Below are positions 1 through 60,401 of a stretch of 64,000 bases of DNA, piece after piece. The translations under genes were made by a program, and so were the position numbers. The DNA comes from Pithys albifrons albifrons (Eukaryota; Chordata; Aves; Passeriformes; Thamnophilidae). The notes under the pieces were generated by a model. That model was given only the letters and a program-made list of their open reading frames with translations, was not told the DNA's origin and did not search any database. How positions within the stretch are numbered: the stretch's first letter is position 1; every line of letters begins with the position of its first letter. Location of the stretch: positions 8,894,501 through 8,958,500 of the forward strand of contig NC_092475.1 of assembly GCF_047495875.1 (NCBI RefSeq), written 5' to 3'.

Positions 1-3000
1 TCTGCCACCATGTAAAGAGAAATGCACCATGAATCAGAATTATAACAACAAGCAAATATTTCTCTTTGTTTTTCTTTTTTTTTTTTGTCCATAATGTTTT
101 TCTGCTGTGCTAAAAGTTTGCACAGTGCCAATGCCCAGGATTGGTTGTTTACTCAAAACATTCTTGCATCACTTGGAAGAATAAGCACTTACCTGAAAGC
201 ACAGAAGAGATTAAAAATGTGCAAGTTGCAGACTGGAATCTGGGTGATTTTAAGACAAAGTCAGCTGAGAGATAAAGAGAGACCCTAACAGGAGAGTGGC
301 ATTACTGATTTGATGCTCCCTGTGTGAATGATTGTTGCACAGAGTTGCTCAAGAAATATTTGAGAATTATTTTTTTTCCTCTGCCAGACACCTTGGTATT
401 CCTGAATTACTAAAGACATTCTTAAATGCAGAGGAACATCACGACTTGTTTTCAGTTTGCATGGCAGTGCCTGGAGTGTTATATTCCAACATATCTTCAA
501 AAGCCAGGATTAAGCAAGGCTATTATACAAGAAGTCAGAATAATGCATTATAAAAGGATAAATGGACAATTGTGTTTGAATTCTTTTTTGATCTATAGTA
601 CCTTTGGCACAGAAATGTATTTATTCATCTGTACTTTGTTCTGTTACTGTTTGTGTGGTTGAAATGTTGCACAGAGATTCACTTTTGCTTCCCCTACCTG
701 TGGTATCTGACCACTGTAATGTCATATGAGGATATTGTGGCCTTGAAAGAAGTATTGAAGTTCATGTAATAACTGTGTGACTAATCTGCAAACTTTGTTA
801 AGATTTACTTTTGTACTTACCACTTGGATATGATTTTGTTAATGGCAAGTAGGATAAATATAGCCTGATTTGTTCTGCTCTTCCAAAATTTGCTCTGCCC
901 TTTCAGATGTGAGTGTAAATTTCTTTACAGCAAGCAAAGTAAAACAACTGTTGGAAACAACTTTACAGTGGCATTAGCTCAGGAGTGTCCTCAATTCTGT
1001 CACCTGATAAGGGGAACTTCGTAAACATCGGCTGTAAGCCCAACAGTGCATGGAAAATAGCAATCTGTAAAGGTGCTAAAATTAATTCAACAGTTTATGC
1101 AAATATTACCTAATGTGAGTGATATGTGCTAATTACAGGCAAGGCTCTCACCTGGCTTTGGAAGGCAAGGCCACAGCTGGAAAATGTGTTGCTTCTTTTC
1201 AGGGACATGATTGTCTTTCAAAAGCTTTTTTTGTTTCTGTCCTTTCAGAAGATGGAAGAAACAAGGACAGATCTGCAGTGTCATTGGGGCAGTAAGAAAA
1301 CCTAGTTAATAACACAAATCTGATGAAAATATGGATGCAGCGCTTGATCACGTAGTTTCACAGAAACTTCTTGTAGTGGTAATGACTGTTTAAATTATCT
1401 GCAGCTGCTCGTGTCTGCTCTCAGTCGTGCTCCTACGACTGTTAGTGCAGCAACGTTGTGGAGTACTGACAATTGGAGCCTTTCCTGGTTAAAGTTAATA
1501 CAGTAGATCTTTGATTTACTGATCCTGTTCTTAGAGTCACCATACAGGCAGTTCTGCTATAGGTGTGACTGTGGCTGGAAGGAAGGGTGACACGCTTGAG
1601 CCAGTAGGTATGACTGAAAAAGAAAAGGAAAAAAAGTAAAAGAGAAAAAAAATGGTGAAACTGTGGGTGAAGCCTTTTTGAAAGTGATTGTACTGCAACC
1701 TTGTGGTGGAAAAAGAAAGGAGCTCTTGCTGGTGAGAGGCAAACCACAAAAATGAGATAAAATAGCAGGTGGAATAGCAGATAAGGAGGAGAAAGGTGTG
1801 AATATGTATAGCCTTAAAGCTGAAGCCAAACTACAAATTTTGTGTGTGGAGGGGCATGAAAGAGATTGAAAGTGAGAGTGGCATACTCTGGATCTGCAGT
1901 GGGTTGTGATAAGATATAAACCTATCAGAGGAAATAGTACTGTAATAACTTTATTTTTACACACATGCACAACTTTATTTCTGTAACTCCATCACTTCAC
2001 ATATTTGGTATGACCTTTAGCTGGGGGAGCCTTCTGGAAGATAATCAGATTCTATTAAAAAACCCCATCAAACAGCAACAACAAACCAAAACAAGAAAAA
2101 GAGTCATGTATCTGATTATTGTTAACCCTAATGTGGGAAATGTTGAAAGAGAAAAAGAAATCAGAGTAGTAGGATTAGAGTTTAGCATTATCCAGATCTA
2201 GTCCTAAATAATTCCTCCCTAACAGCAGTGACTCTCTCTTGTTTCCTTGGGAAGGACCCTATGCCAGAATAAGTGCTATATACAGGATGTCTCACACTTG
2301 GGCATTAGAATCCCTTGGTGAAGCACAGACTTCTCGCAGGATTCTGTACCTTGTTTACACTTCCATGGCCACAGAGCTTCCATGTGTGGTGACTGGACTT
2401 GTGCTATCACAGAGCAGATATATCCACTTGCTACACAGGTGCTGGTCACCTGCATGGTGGGTGTCCTTTGGGCCTGATGTGCAGACTCTCTGCATGTGCC
2501 TCCCAGCTGCTTTCTGGGTAACTGAAAAAGTATTTGCCTGCATTTGAAATATGAAAGAAATTGTATCTGTTAGGCCTTTAATACAGTACATATAATTTAG
2601 ATATATAATAATAAAAATCCTATTTTATACAGGATAACAACAGCCCAGCTGTTTAACTGTGGAGAGACGGGTTTAAAGTGGGAGTAAAAGCGATGAAATA
2701 TAAGGGCTTATGCTGTAGGATAACACAGGCTGCAGAACCTCTTTTAAAAAGCTACAGCTGTGAAAGGGCTCAAAGATGCTTTTCTTTCTTTTTCTTTTCC
2801 TAGGTATTTTTGGCAGAAGATTGAACATGAATGGAGATTTCCTTTAGAAGGAAACCTACATGAGGCAATCACACAGCCCACTAAAAATGGCTGTCCAGAG
2901 AAACTTTCATAATGTACCAGGTATTCAATCTGTATTACAACCAAACCAGCTTTTAAGCTGCAGACAATGAGTGACTGTTGTAATCCAGAACAAGCAATGT

Positions 3001-6000
3001 CAACCACAAGCACTCAAGGCTGTTGTTCAGAAGGGCCAGTGCATCCATGTGGCCATGAAGCCTTTTAAGCTCAAGGGTAAATCAGCTCCCTGATGGGCAT
3101 TAACACCTTCTCCAGTAGTTTCTGATAATTTACAGAACTACCAACCTTCTTTGGCAGGTCACTAATTTTACCATGCAGCTGACTTTTAAAAATTCAGGAG
3201 CTGTCTTTATAGACATTTATTGTTGGATTCTGTAGTAGGCAACAGCCTTCCAGTCTTTAAGCTGTTACTGATACTTTATCAGATTCAGGATAAAAGTGGA
3301 AAAGTAGAAAAAAGCTCTTGGAAGACTCTGAATCACAATGTTTCATGTTCTTCCTCTAGAAATTAGGATTATCAGTCAATGACTTGGAAATTCATGACTA
3401 AACTATGAGCCTTTAGTGCAGCTTTCCCTCCCTATTTTTATTTATTTATTTTTATCTTTGGAAAATATGACATTTCCCATTTCCTTTTGTGTATCTGTTC
3501 AAAATGCTCCATCTTTTGTTGATCTCCTTCTGTTCCCTCTTTCAGGGATGATTCACCTCCTCTAGGGAGGGGTACACCCCCCTCATTTCTGCCATAACAC
3601 CAGACCTCTTCCTTACTGATATTTGTTTAATCTGGAGGCTATCAGTATTTATTATTTAGTATATCCTTTACAACACTGGTGCTTCATATATGTGTGCTTT
3701 CTGGAAATGCTGCACAGGGGACAGAGCTCTTTGCAAAGAACTCTAAATATAGTGGGTTGTTCTTCTCACATTGCTGTCTTTTAATTTCCTTTTGACTGAA
3801 TTTCTGCTTTCCATCTTTCCTTTGGTGTCTCTGTTTAGCCTTTTTTTATCCCTGCCTCACAGCCCTGTTTTCCCTTAACATGTCCAAGGCATAGAAAAGG
3901 ACAAATACAAGCTAAGCTAATCTCCACCCTCTCTTCTGCTTTAATAAAGCTTTTACCTTCCCCTCTCTGTCTTTTCTGTTTCCTTTACCTTTCTTTCCCT
4001 TCCTTCTCAAAAAAAAAAAATCACTACCCCTACGTAAAAGAACTGGTCAGGCTGCAGCAGGACATGCAATCGTGGGGACTTAACAAAGATCTGTATTTTC
4101 CAGAGGTACCTCTGGGTCCTTATACCCGACTTGGACCTCCTGCTGCAAAATTAGTGTGTGGACAAGAGAATAAAGAGAATTTCAAGCTCCCCCTTTGATT
4201 CCTGACAGAATTCTTTTATGTGTTTTAGTGAAGTAGCAGAGTGGCTGGATACACATGCTCTGTGTGTCTGATGTGCTTTCTAGTGTTTTTCTCTTGCTGT
4301 GACTGAAGGTTTGTAAATTTTTTTTTGCATTCAGGCCACCATTTCCTTGAATCAAGAGGATAAAGAGACCTTAGGCCTTTCCTAAGGCTGCTGCTGCCTC
4401 TCCTCTGTGTGCTCATTCTGTCTGATAGGCCCAAGTGTGTCAGCTTGGCAGCGTTCCCAGGCACCATCAGCATTACAGCATTCCCGGAGTCGGGTCTGGG
4501 TTAGCACAAAGCTCTGACAAATTCTGTTTATTTAGTTTTGTTCTTGTTCTGCACTTCATAGGGATTAGATTTTTTTTATTTTTTTAACAGAATAACGTTA
4601 GAATAGAGCAGTCCAACAATGAGCATAAATGTTAATGATGACAATCCTCACAATTACTGCCAGAAGAAATCAGATGTGGAGTTTTGTGTGTTGGGGGTAA
4701 TATCTCTGAGCAGCACAGGTCTTTAGGTGTGCAATTAAAAAGAAACATATCTTGAAGGGTTTGAACTGTTAAAACCAATGCAAGTGTGCACTGAATGTCA
4801 TGAATTTCCAGTGTGTTCCTGCTGCTGTAGTGGGCTGTGCTATTCCTTTTATAACAGCACTCTCCCCTGTTTCTGCTACATTCCTAACTCAGAACAAACG
4901 GCCAGTGTAATCCACGAGGCTTCCTGCTCCTTGCCCTGAAAAACGTTGCCAAATCTAAAAAGAGAAAATGCTTCCAGCAGGGACTCCAGAATCACTTATG
5001 AGATGATAATTTATACTCTGGGCTGTTAATCCGCCGTTGCAGCCTAAAATGCAGAAACACAAAAGCTGTAAGCACAGGGACAGGCTGGTTTGGCAGTTTC
5101 CCTGTGACAATGCTATCTCAAGAAATAATCTGAATGCACTGTGGGACAAAGCAGGGCAGGATGATTAATTTTACTGAGTGGCACAGTGGTGAGTCATGTC
5201 GGCTCTCAAGCAGAGAGGTTTGTGTGGTAAACTAGTTATATCATGAAAGATGCTCTGTGGAGGTAAGGGAGGGCACTAGTTTTATTTGTGGTGATTATTT
5301 CTGGGATCTTTAGCACTGGAGTAAAGGTACAGTGAAGTGCATATTCTGTTTGCAATCTTGTAGATTTATGGACCAGGGTTTTCTATAGTCGGTTTTGCAC
5401 AATCCTGCATGCTGTGTTGGCATAATGTTTATTTTGCTTTGGTTATTTTAGCTCATTATTTAATACTTATTGTTTCAATATTAAGCTTCTTCTACAACTT
5501 CACTTTTGTTTTGTGTTTAATAAATAATCCTTTGGTGATAAGCAATATGCTTCAGAATCACCTTTTCCTCTGTGGTTTCCACTGTAATCTGTTCATGGCT
5601 ATAGAATGATAATACAGATGCAAAATTTTGAGCAATAATGTGAAGGCTTGTTGGGCCCTTTCTAAAGATTTAACCTTTTAATCTTCACCTGGGTTTATCA
5701 CTTTCTTCCCTCCTGGCACGGTGATAAATCCTCCCACTTTCACTGCATTAGGGAAGAGAACAGAATCGCATTTTTGACTCAAAAGCTTGGGAACTGGCCC
5801 AAGATCAAACCGGTGGCTTGCACGCCAGTTTCCTCATTCTGTTTCACTCGCAGCGTTTTAGCAGGAGATAAAAAGGTAAAGCAAAATCATCTGAAACGCT
5901 GCACAGGAGCTTTCGCGGGGGCAGACAGACAGACAGGTCGCCACTCAGGGAAATCCCTGCGCTTTCAGGGCCTGTGTGGAACCCTAAAAAGCACCAAGTC

Positions 6001-6100
6001 CTACAGGGTTAACGGGCAGGAAGCTGCGGTTGGAGCCGCTCCTGGGGAACCATTCCCGAGCAACAGCCCGGGCCGAGCTGGGGCGGGCAGAGCTGCTCCC
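1..6100. other. intergenic region upstream of ZMYND8
   Basis: AT-rich sequence with no exon chain, no long open frame and no recognisable protein similarity. It holds simple A- and T-runs (for example T-rich at 70-86 and an A12 run near 4009-4020), a pyrimidine-rich stretch at about 3950-4007 and a short TTTA-rich tract near 3436-3460. Open frames here are under 140 codons and have composition expected by chance. From about 5,880 the G+C content rises towards the promoter. In human the neighbour on this side of ZMYND8 is NCOA3 in head-to-head orientation, but nothing of it is visible here. Confidence 0.6.
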
Positions 6101-6103
6101 TGG

Positions 6104-6440
6104 GGCACACTCAGCTTGGGTTTGTCCTGGGGGGACACTTAGCTTGGGTTTGGGGGAACACACACAGTTTGGGGGGACACACAGTTTGGGTTGTCCTGGG
6201 GGGGACACACAGTTTGAGTCTGGGGGGACACTCACAGTTTGGATTTGTCCTGGGGGGGACACACACTTTGGCTTTGGGGGCACACTCACAGTTTGGGTTT
6301 GGCTCTGGGGGGACACTCACATTTTGGCTTTATCTCTAGGGGTACACACACACTTTGGCTTTGGGGGCACACTCACATTTTGGCTTTGCCTCTGTAGTGA
6401 CACTCCTGTTTTGGTTTTGGCTTTGCAGTGTTTTACACAC
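6104..6440. repeat. G-rich degenerate minisatellite
   Basis: About a dozen imperfect tandem units of roughly 20-45 bases, built from a G-run (GGGGGGAC or similar), a CACAC stretch and a TTTGG(G/C)TTT block. The units decay towards the right end, where G-runs become TCTGTAG-like. Both strands carry long open frames here (for example 6030-6497 plus and 5984-6316 minus), but these are products of the repeat and have repeat-like composition. Runs of five or more G in close series could form G-quadruplexes. It lies about 300 bases upstream of the CpG-island promoter. Confidence 0.85.
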
Positions 6441-6744
6441 AGGGAGGGCACTCACCCAGTGGCAGCACCCTCTGATAAAGCCACTGCTCTTCCATAGCAG
6501 CTTTGGGGGGAGACATGTTTCCTGGTTAAGGCTCGCTCTCCTGCTAAGGCTCGGCTTATCTAAAGAAATCACAGTGCAGGTCTATAGTTGCAGCAGTACA
6601 TGATAATATATTTAAACTCTGGAACAGGAGAAGCCTTCTCTGAATTCTGAGACATTAATTTCAGTCCCTGCTGTGCTCACTTTCGTTAAGTTCTGCTCTC
6701 TCTCTCTCTGTGGCCTCCCTTTCTCCCACACGACCAAACAAAAG

Positions 6745-7107
6745 AACAGCTTCCCGCGACCTGGGCGAACTCTGCCTGCTGCACGTTTAGCACAGCCCAG
6801 AGGCGCTCAGGGAGGGCACGGCGAGGCCGATGCGGGGCCGGGCCGGGCAGGCGGAGGGTCCGGCCGGGCCTTCGGGCCTGGCCGCGCTCGGGATGGCTCT
6901 GCTGCCCGAGCCGCACAAAGATAATCGCTCAGGAAGTGTGGCGGCCAATCCGGTGCCGCCTTACATCGGGCGCCGCCGGCGCGGCCAATGTGCGCGCGGC
7001 TCTCATCGCACAGCGCTCACCCAGCGCCAGTGCCAAGCCCTCCCTGCCCGAGCACTGAGAGCCTGTCCTCCATGTTTTATAAGTATTGACATAACACTGT
7101 GTTAACA
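6745..7107 (+). promoter_or_regulatory. ZMYND8: CpG-island promoter and 5'UTR of ZMYND8
   Basis: Dense CpG and G+C stand out from the AT-rich surroundings. Visible elements are an ETS-like AGGAAGTG at about 6931-6938, two CCAAT boxes in the same context GCGGCCAAT (CCAAT at 6945-6949 and 6985-6989) and a TGCGCGCGG stretch at about 6991. No convincing TATA box sits upstream of the CG-rich core. This suits a broadly expressed chromatin regulator. The transcription start cannot be fixed from sequence. The first coding exon follows directly. Confidence 0.75.
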
Positions 7108-56983
<49,876 letters not shown>

Positions 56984-57018
56984 CTGCTAACAAGAAGTCC
57001 ATACAATTGTTGGAATAA

Positions 57019-58320
57019 ATAAATCTAGTAGAAATGTGAGAAATAAACACAGTTCTATGGATTAACCTCAGAGGTTCAGACTTTAGCTTTGTGTATGTGT
57101 ACAAAGCATTAATTACACTACATTAATGAAAAGCATTAGTGCTGGCTTAGAAAAGCTGAGGACAGGTAAGATCCATATTAAATCTATGCTTCTTTTGTAA
57201 ATAATGTACAATTTGTGGATGTCATTAGAGTACCAGCTCCTTTTTATATTTGTATTGACTTTAACTTATAAAGCTTGTTTGAAGTTGGAAAAGGAAGGTT
57301 CAAAACAGCCTTATCACAACCTAATGCTGAAAACTGGCCTTGGGAAACTGCAGTTATGCATCAAATAATATAATTCTGATAATCTGAACAACAACTGTCT
57401 TTGCATTGGGATTGAAAAAAATTTCTGCACTTTGAAACTCCTGTAGAATTTCTTTGAACAACCAAGTGATGAAGGATATCTGTTTTCATTTCATTGCATC
57501 AGGCAAATTATGACATTTCCCATCTCTGGACCTGAAACACATAGAGATTTACATTGTTTTTCACAATGATCAGACTGACAACAATATAAATGCTGTTTAC
57601 AGGTTAAAATTAATTTAAATTTCGTTCTCTCTAAGATCAGAAAAGTTGGAAAGTGTAATAGCAGCTGTTTGTGGCACGAGTTCTGATCACTGAATTCAAA
57701 GATTGAGGAAAGTAAAATTTGTTCCTGTGCTTCACAGTTTTCTAATTTTTAAAAAATCCTCCCGAAGGACTTTGAACAAGAACCAGGTGTGGAGAAAAAC
57801 ACGAATGGGGAAACATGGGCAAAGGACTTTTGATGCTGGGCCAGAGCATGTATTATTTATATGATGGAATTTATGTTTTTATGTAAGCATGAAGCAGTAC
57901 AGTATGAGAGGAAGTACCCCCTGCAGATCTGTCTGTTACACTGAGACTGTAGTCCCATTTTGTATGTTGTGTAAAACGAAAGCATTGAACAAAGCAAAGG
58001 TGATGTATGTATATGAGAAAATTAATTGTATGATATCATTCCAGTACATTCTGTTGTACATTTTAGTCATGTTGATTTCTCCCATTGTCTATATAAGAAT
58101 GCAGTTTGTACAGTCTCCAGCTAGTCCCCAGATTAGAGGGAAAAAAAGTATTAGAAGAAAAAAGGCAAGAACAGGATATTCATTAATTGCAGTTGTGTCA
58201 AAACTAGCCTAGCTGGCCTTATTTGTGAAGCATAATTGCTTTTAGCATATGGAAGTATTTTTTCACATTTTCTTTGTATAAAATTTGTATTAAACTTAAA
58301 TATCTTTTTGACAATTGTGT
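57019..58320 (+). other. ZMYND8: ZMYND8 3'UTR
   Basis: AT-rich sequence after the stop codons with no coding features. Candidate poly(A) signals are AATAAA at 57014-57019, 57018-57023 and 57042-57047 (possible short form) and ATTAAA at 58289-58294, followed by the T/GT-rich TTTGACAATTGTGTTTC. The last is the best candidate for the main end. Another ATTAAA is at 58400-58405. Confidence 0.6.
58289..58294 (+). terminator. ZMYND8: probable ZMYND8 poly(A) signal
   Basis: ATTAAA, with a GT-rich element within 30 bases downstream (TGTGTTTCTTTGTGA). Confidence 0.5.
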
Positions 58321-58409
58321 TTCTTTGTGACTGAGACAGGTGACACACACGGTATGCTTTGGGTTTCTCCAATTTTTCAAGAAACTTCACAATTTTTTTA
58401 TTAAACTGT

Positions 58410-59580
58410 TTTAGAAAAATGTTCTGTGTTCCTGGATTTCCAGTTTTGGTTCAAGCTGGAGTAATGTTCATTTCTGCACAGTCTCCAGATCACAGGTAAT
58501 TTCACTTCTGTTGGCATCTTCTGTCTCAGAAGTGTGGGGCCTTTGGATCCAAGCCTGCTGAATTTGAGATAAAGCAGCACTGACATTCTGTAAATACTGT
58601 GTAAAACTCAGCAACAGACGTTTTGTTGCAGCTTTAACAGCAGCAAAGGTTCATTGCTTGTGTAACAGCTATTCATTGGTTGGATTGGGGCTGGACTGAC
58701 ATCGTCACGTGGGTTAGAAATGGGGACTGTTGTGGTGAGTGCAGTTTTAGCCCTCCAAGAGGGTATAAATTGGGCAGGACTCCTGTGTGTCTTCATTGTA
58801 AGTGAGAAGAAACAGGAAGCTTATAAAACAGTTCACTATAAAATCTTACTGAGAATATTATCTGGAGTTCCTACTCCTGTAGTTACCTTGGTCCATTTAT
58901 TTGTGAAGCAACCAAAGTTAATGTTCCCAGTGCTACTGTTCACAGAAAAGCACAAATCTTTATGTGGAATTTGGATGCTGGCCCTGAGAGCAGCAACACC
59001 TCTGCTGGAAAAGTCACATTTTGGAGGGAGTTGTGCTTGGGTCAGAGAGAAGCTCTTTACAAATGCCCCAAAGCAGGTACTGGGGTTGGGTTGTGTGGCT
59101 GTCAACACACAGGGCTGACATGTCACAGGTGCTGCGTGGCTGCTGCCTTCTGAGCCTAACACTGAGACTGGATGAATTTAAGATCAGATTTTCTGCTTTA
59201 GTTTGGCAGAAAATCTCCTCTCAGATCTAGCACTGTTTTCTCTCAATGTTTTTAGAGGTTAGGAGTATCCCTCAGGCTTGTGTAGCACTTGTGTCATATT
59301 TGTAGCTTGTGTAACCCTTACTCATTTGATCCTATTAGATGAGGGCACTGTAGCACTCGCTGCATTTCTGTCACCTGATTCCAGGGAGGCTTTGATCCTT
59401 CTGAGCTTCTCTGGTGCCACAGCAAAGCAAGAATCAGCAGTTTTCAAAGTGAATGAGAAATTCATCCAGGCCCAGAGAATTTAAATATTCTGACAGCAAG
59501 ATGAACAGGCTTGAGTAGATATTCCACATACACCTCCAGATCCCAGAGTGGTGGCACAGAAGTCAGGTAATCTAGTCCCC
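58410..59580. other. intergenic region between convergent ZMYND8 and EYA2
   Basis: About 1.2 kb between the two predicted poly(A) ends. No exon or repeat is recognisable. Open frames at 58720-59118 (plus) and 58836-59162 (minus) overlap each other and look like chance. Confidence 0.65.
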
Positions 59581-60320
59581 CAAAATGTAAACATGTTTTT
59601 ATTTAATGCCTTTCACTCATCACAAGGTACTTTTTCCCCATCCCCAACCCCAAGACGGCAGCATAAGGCACCGTGTAGACACATGCACAGACCTCATACC
59701 ATCTTGGTAAGGTTCAAAACACAGCTACAGTTCTTACCAACAGTACCATGTGTCCTTACTACTCATGTACACAATATGGTTCTCTCCAAAGTTTGTTCTG
59801 GAGAAATGAACTATTAATTTAGAACAGTAAGACTTTCCCCACCCACCCACCCCAAAAAGCCAGATTAAAAACACAGGTACAGAGCTTAATACCAGAGTAA
59901 TGAGATTAGTTCATAAATTAAAGAAAATATAAAAAAAATCAACAGTTTCACTCTTATTTTCAGAAGGTCCCATGAGATGTGATGGACTGTGCAGAGACTC
60001 CTTGGTGTGTCCTCTTCTCCTTTCAAAACCAAGAAAGCTGACAGGGAGACCCAGACTTGTAGCATTTGCTGTTGAAGGCAAAAGGCCATTAGGGCTCTGT
60101 GCCTCCAGCTTAGCCAGCAACTGCAGCATCCCAGCGACTGATCAGGAGGTCCTTCCTCTGTCCAAAGGAAGGAGGACTTGAGACAATGTTCTTTGGCTGC
60201 AAGTTCTTAAAGGCTTCCACTGAAAGGGTTCTCCTTCAAAAAAAAAGAAAAACTGCAGAATAGGTGGAACTGATGCAACAGTCTGAGTGAGGGCCTCCCA
60301 GTGCTGAGATGTTGGGTCTG
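59580..60320 (-). other. EYA2: EYA2 3'UTR
   Basis: Minus-strand sequence after the EYA2 stop. TTTATT at 59598-59603 is AATAAA on the minus strand and is the best poly(A) signal, giving a 3'UTR of about 740 bases. Nothing else is distinctive. Confidence 0.6.
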
Positions 60321-60401
60321 CTACAAATACTCAAGTTCCAAAGCGTGCCGAAGAGCTTCCAGGTCAGCATGACAAGAGATTCTCCAGAATGGCATGTTGT
60401 G
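60321..60401 (-). CDS. EYA2: EYA2 last coding exon
   Basis: Acceptor TCACTCTAG on minus, then [19 protein letters not shown] and ALELEYL, stop TAG (plus-strand CTA at 60321-60323). These are the invariant C-terminal residues of vertebrate EYA proteins. Confidence 0.96.
   Translation of the reverse strand, partial: HNMPFWRISCHADLEALRHALELEYL

Noticed and set aside
1442..1970. 101- and 137-codon minus-strand open frames
   Set aside because: Overlapping frames in purine-rich DNA, Ser/Phe-rich low-complexity products, no splice context or similarity.
5984..6497. Overlapping open frames of 110 and 155 codons on both strands
   Set aside because: They are translations of the G-rich minisatellite, with repeated short peptides and no domain.
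58720..59162. 132-codon plus and 108-codon minus open frames between ZMYND8 and EYA2
   Set aside because: Mutually overlapping, no similarity, no promoter or splice evidence.
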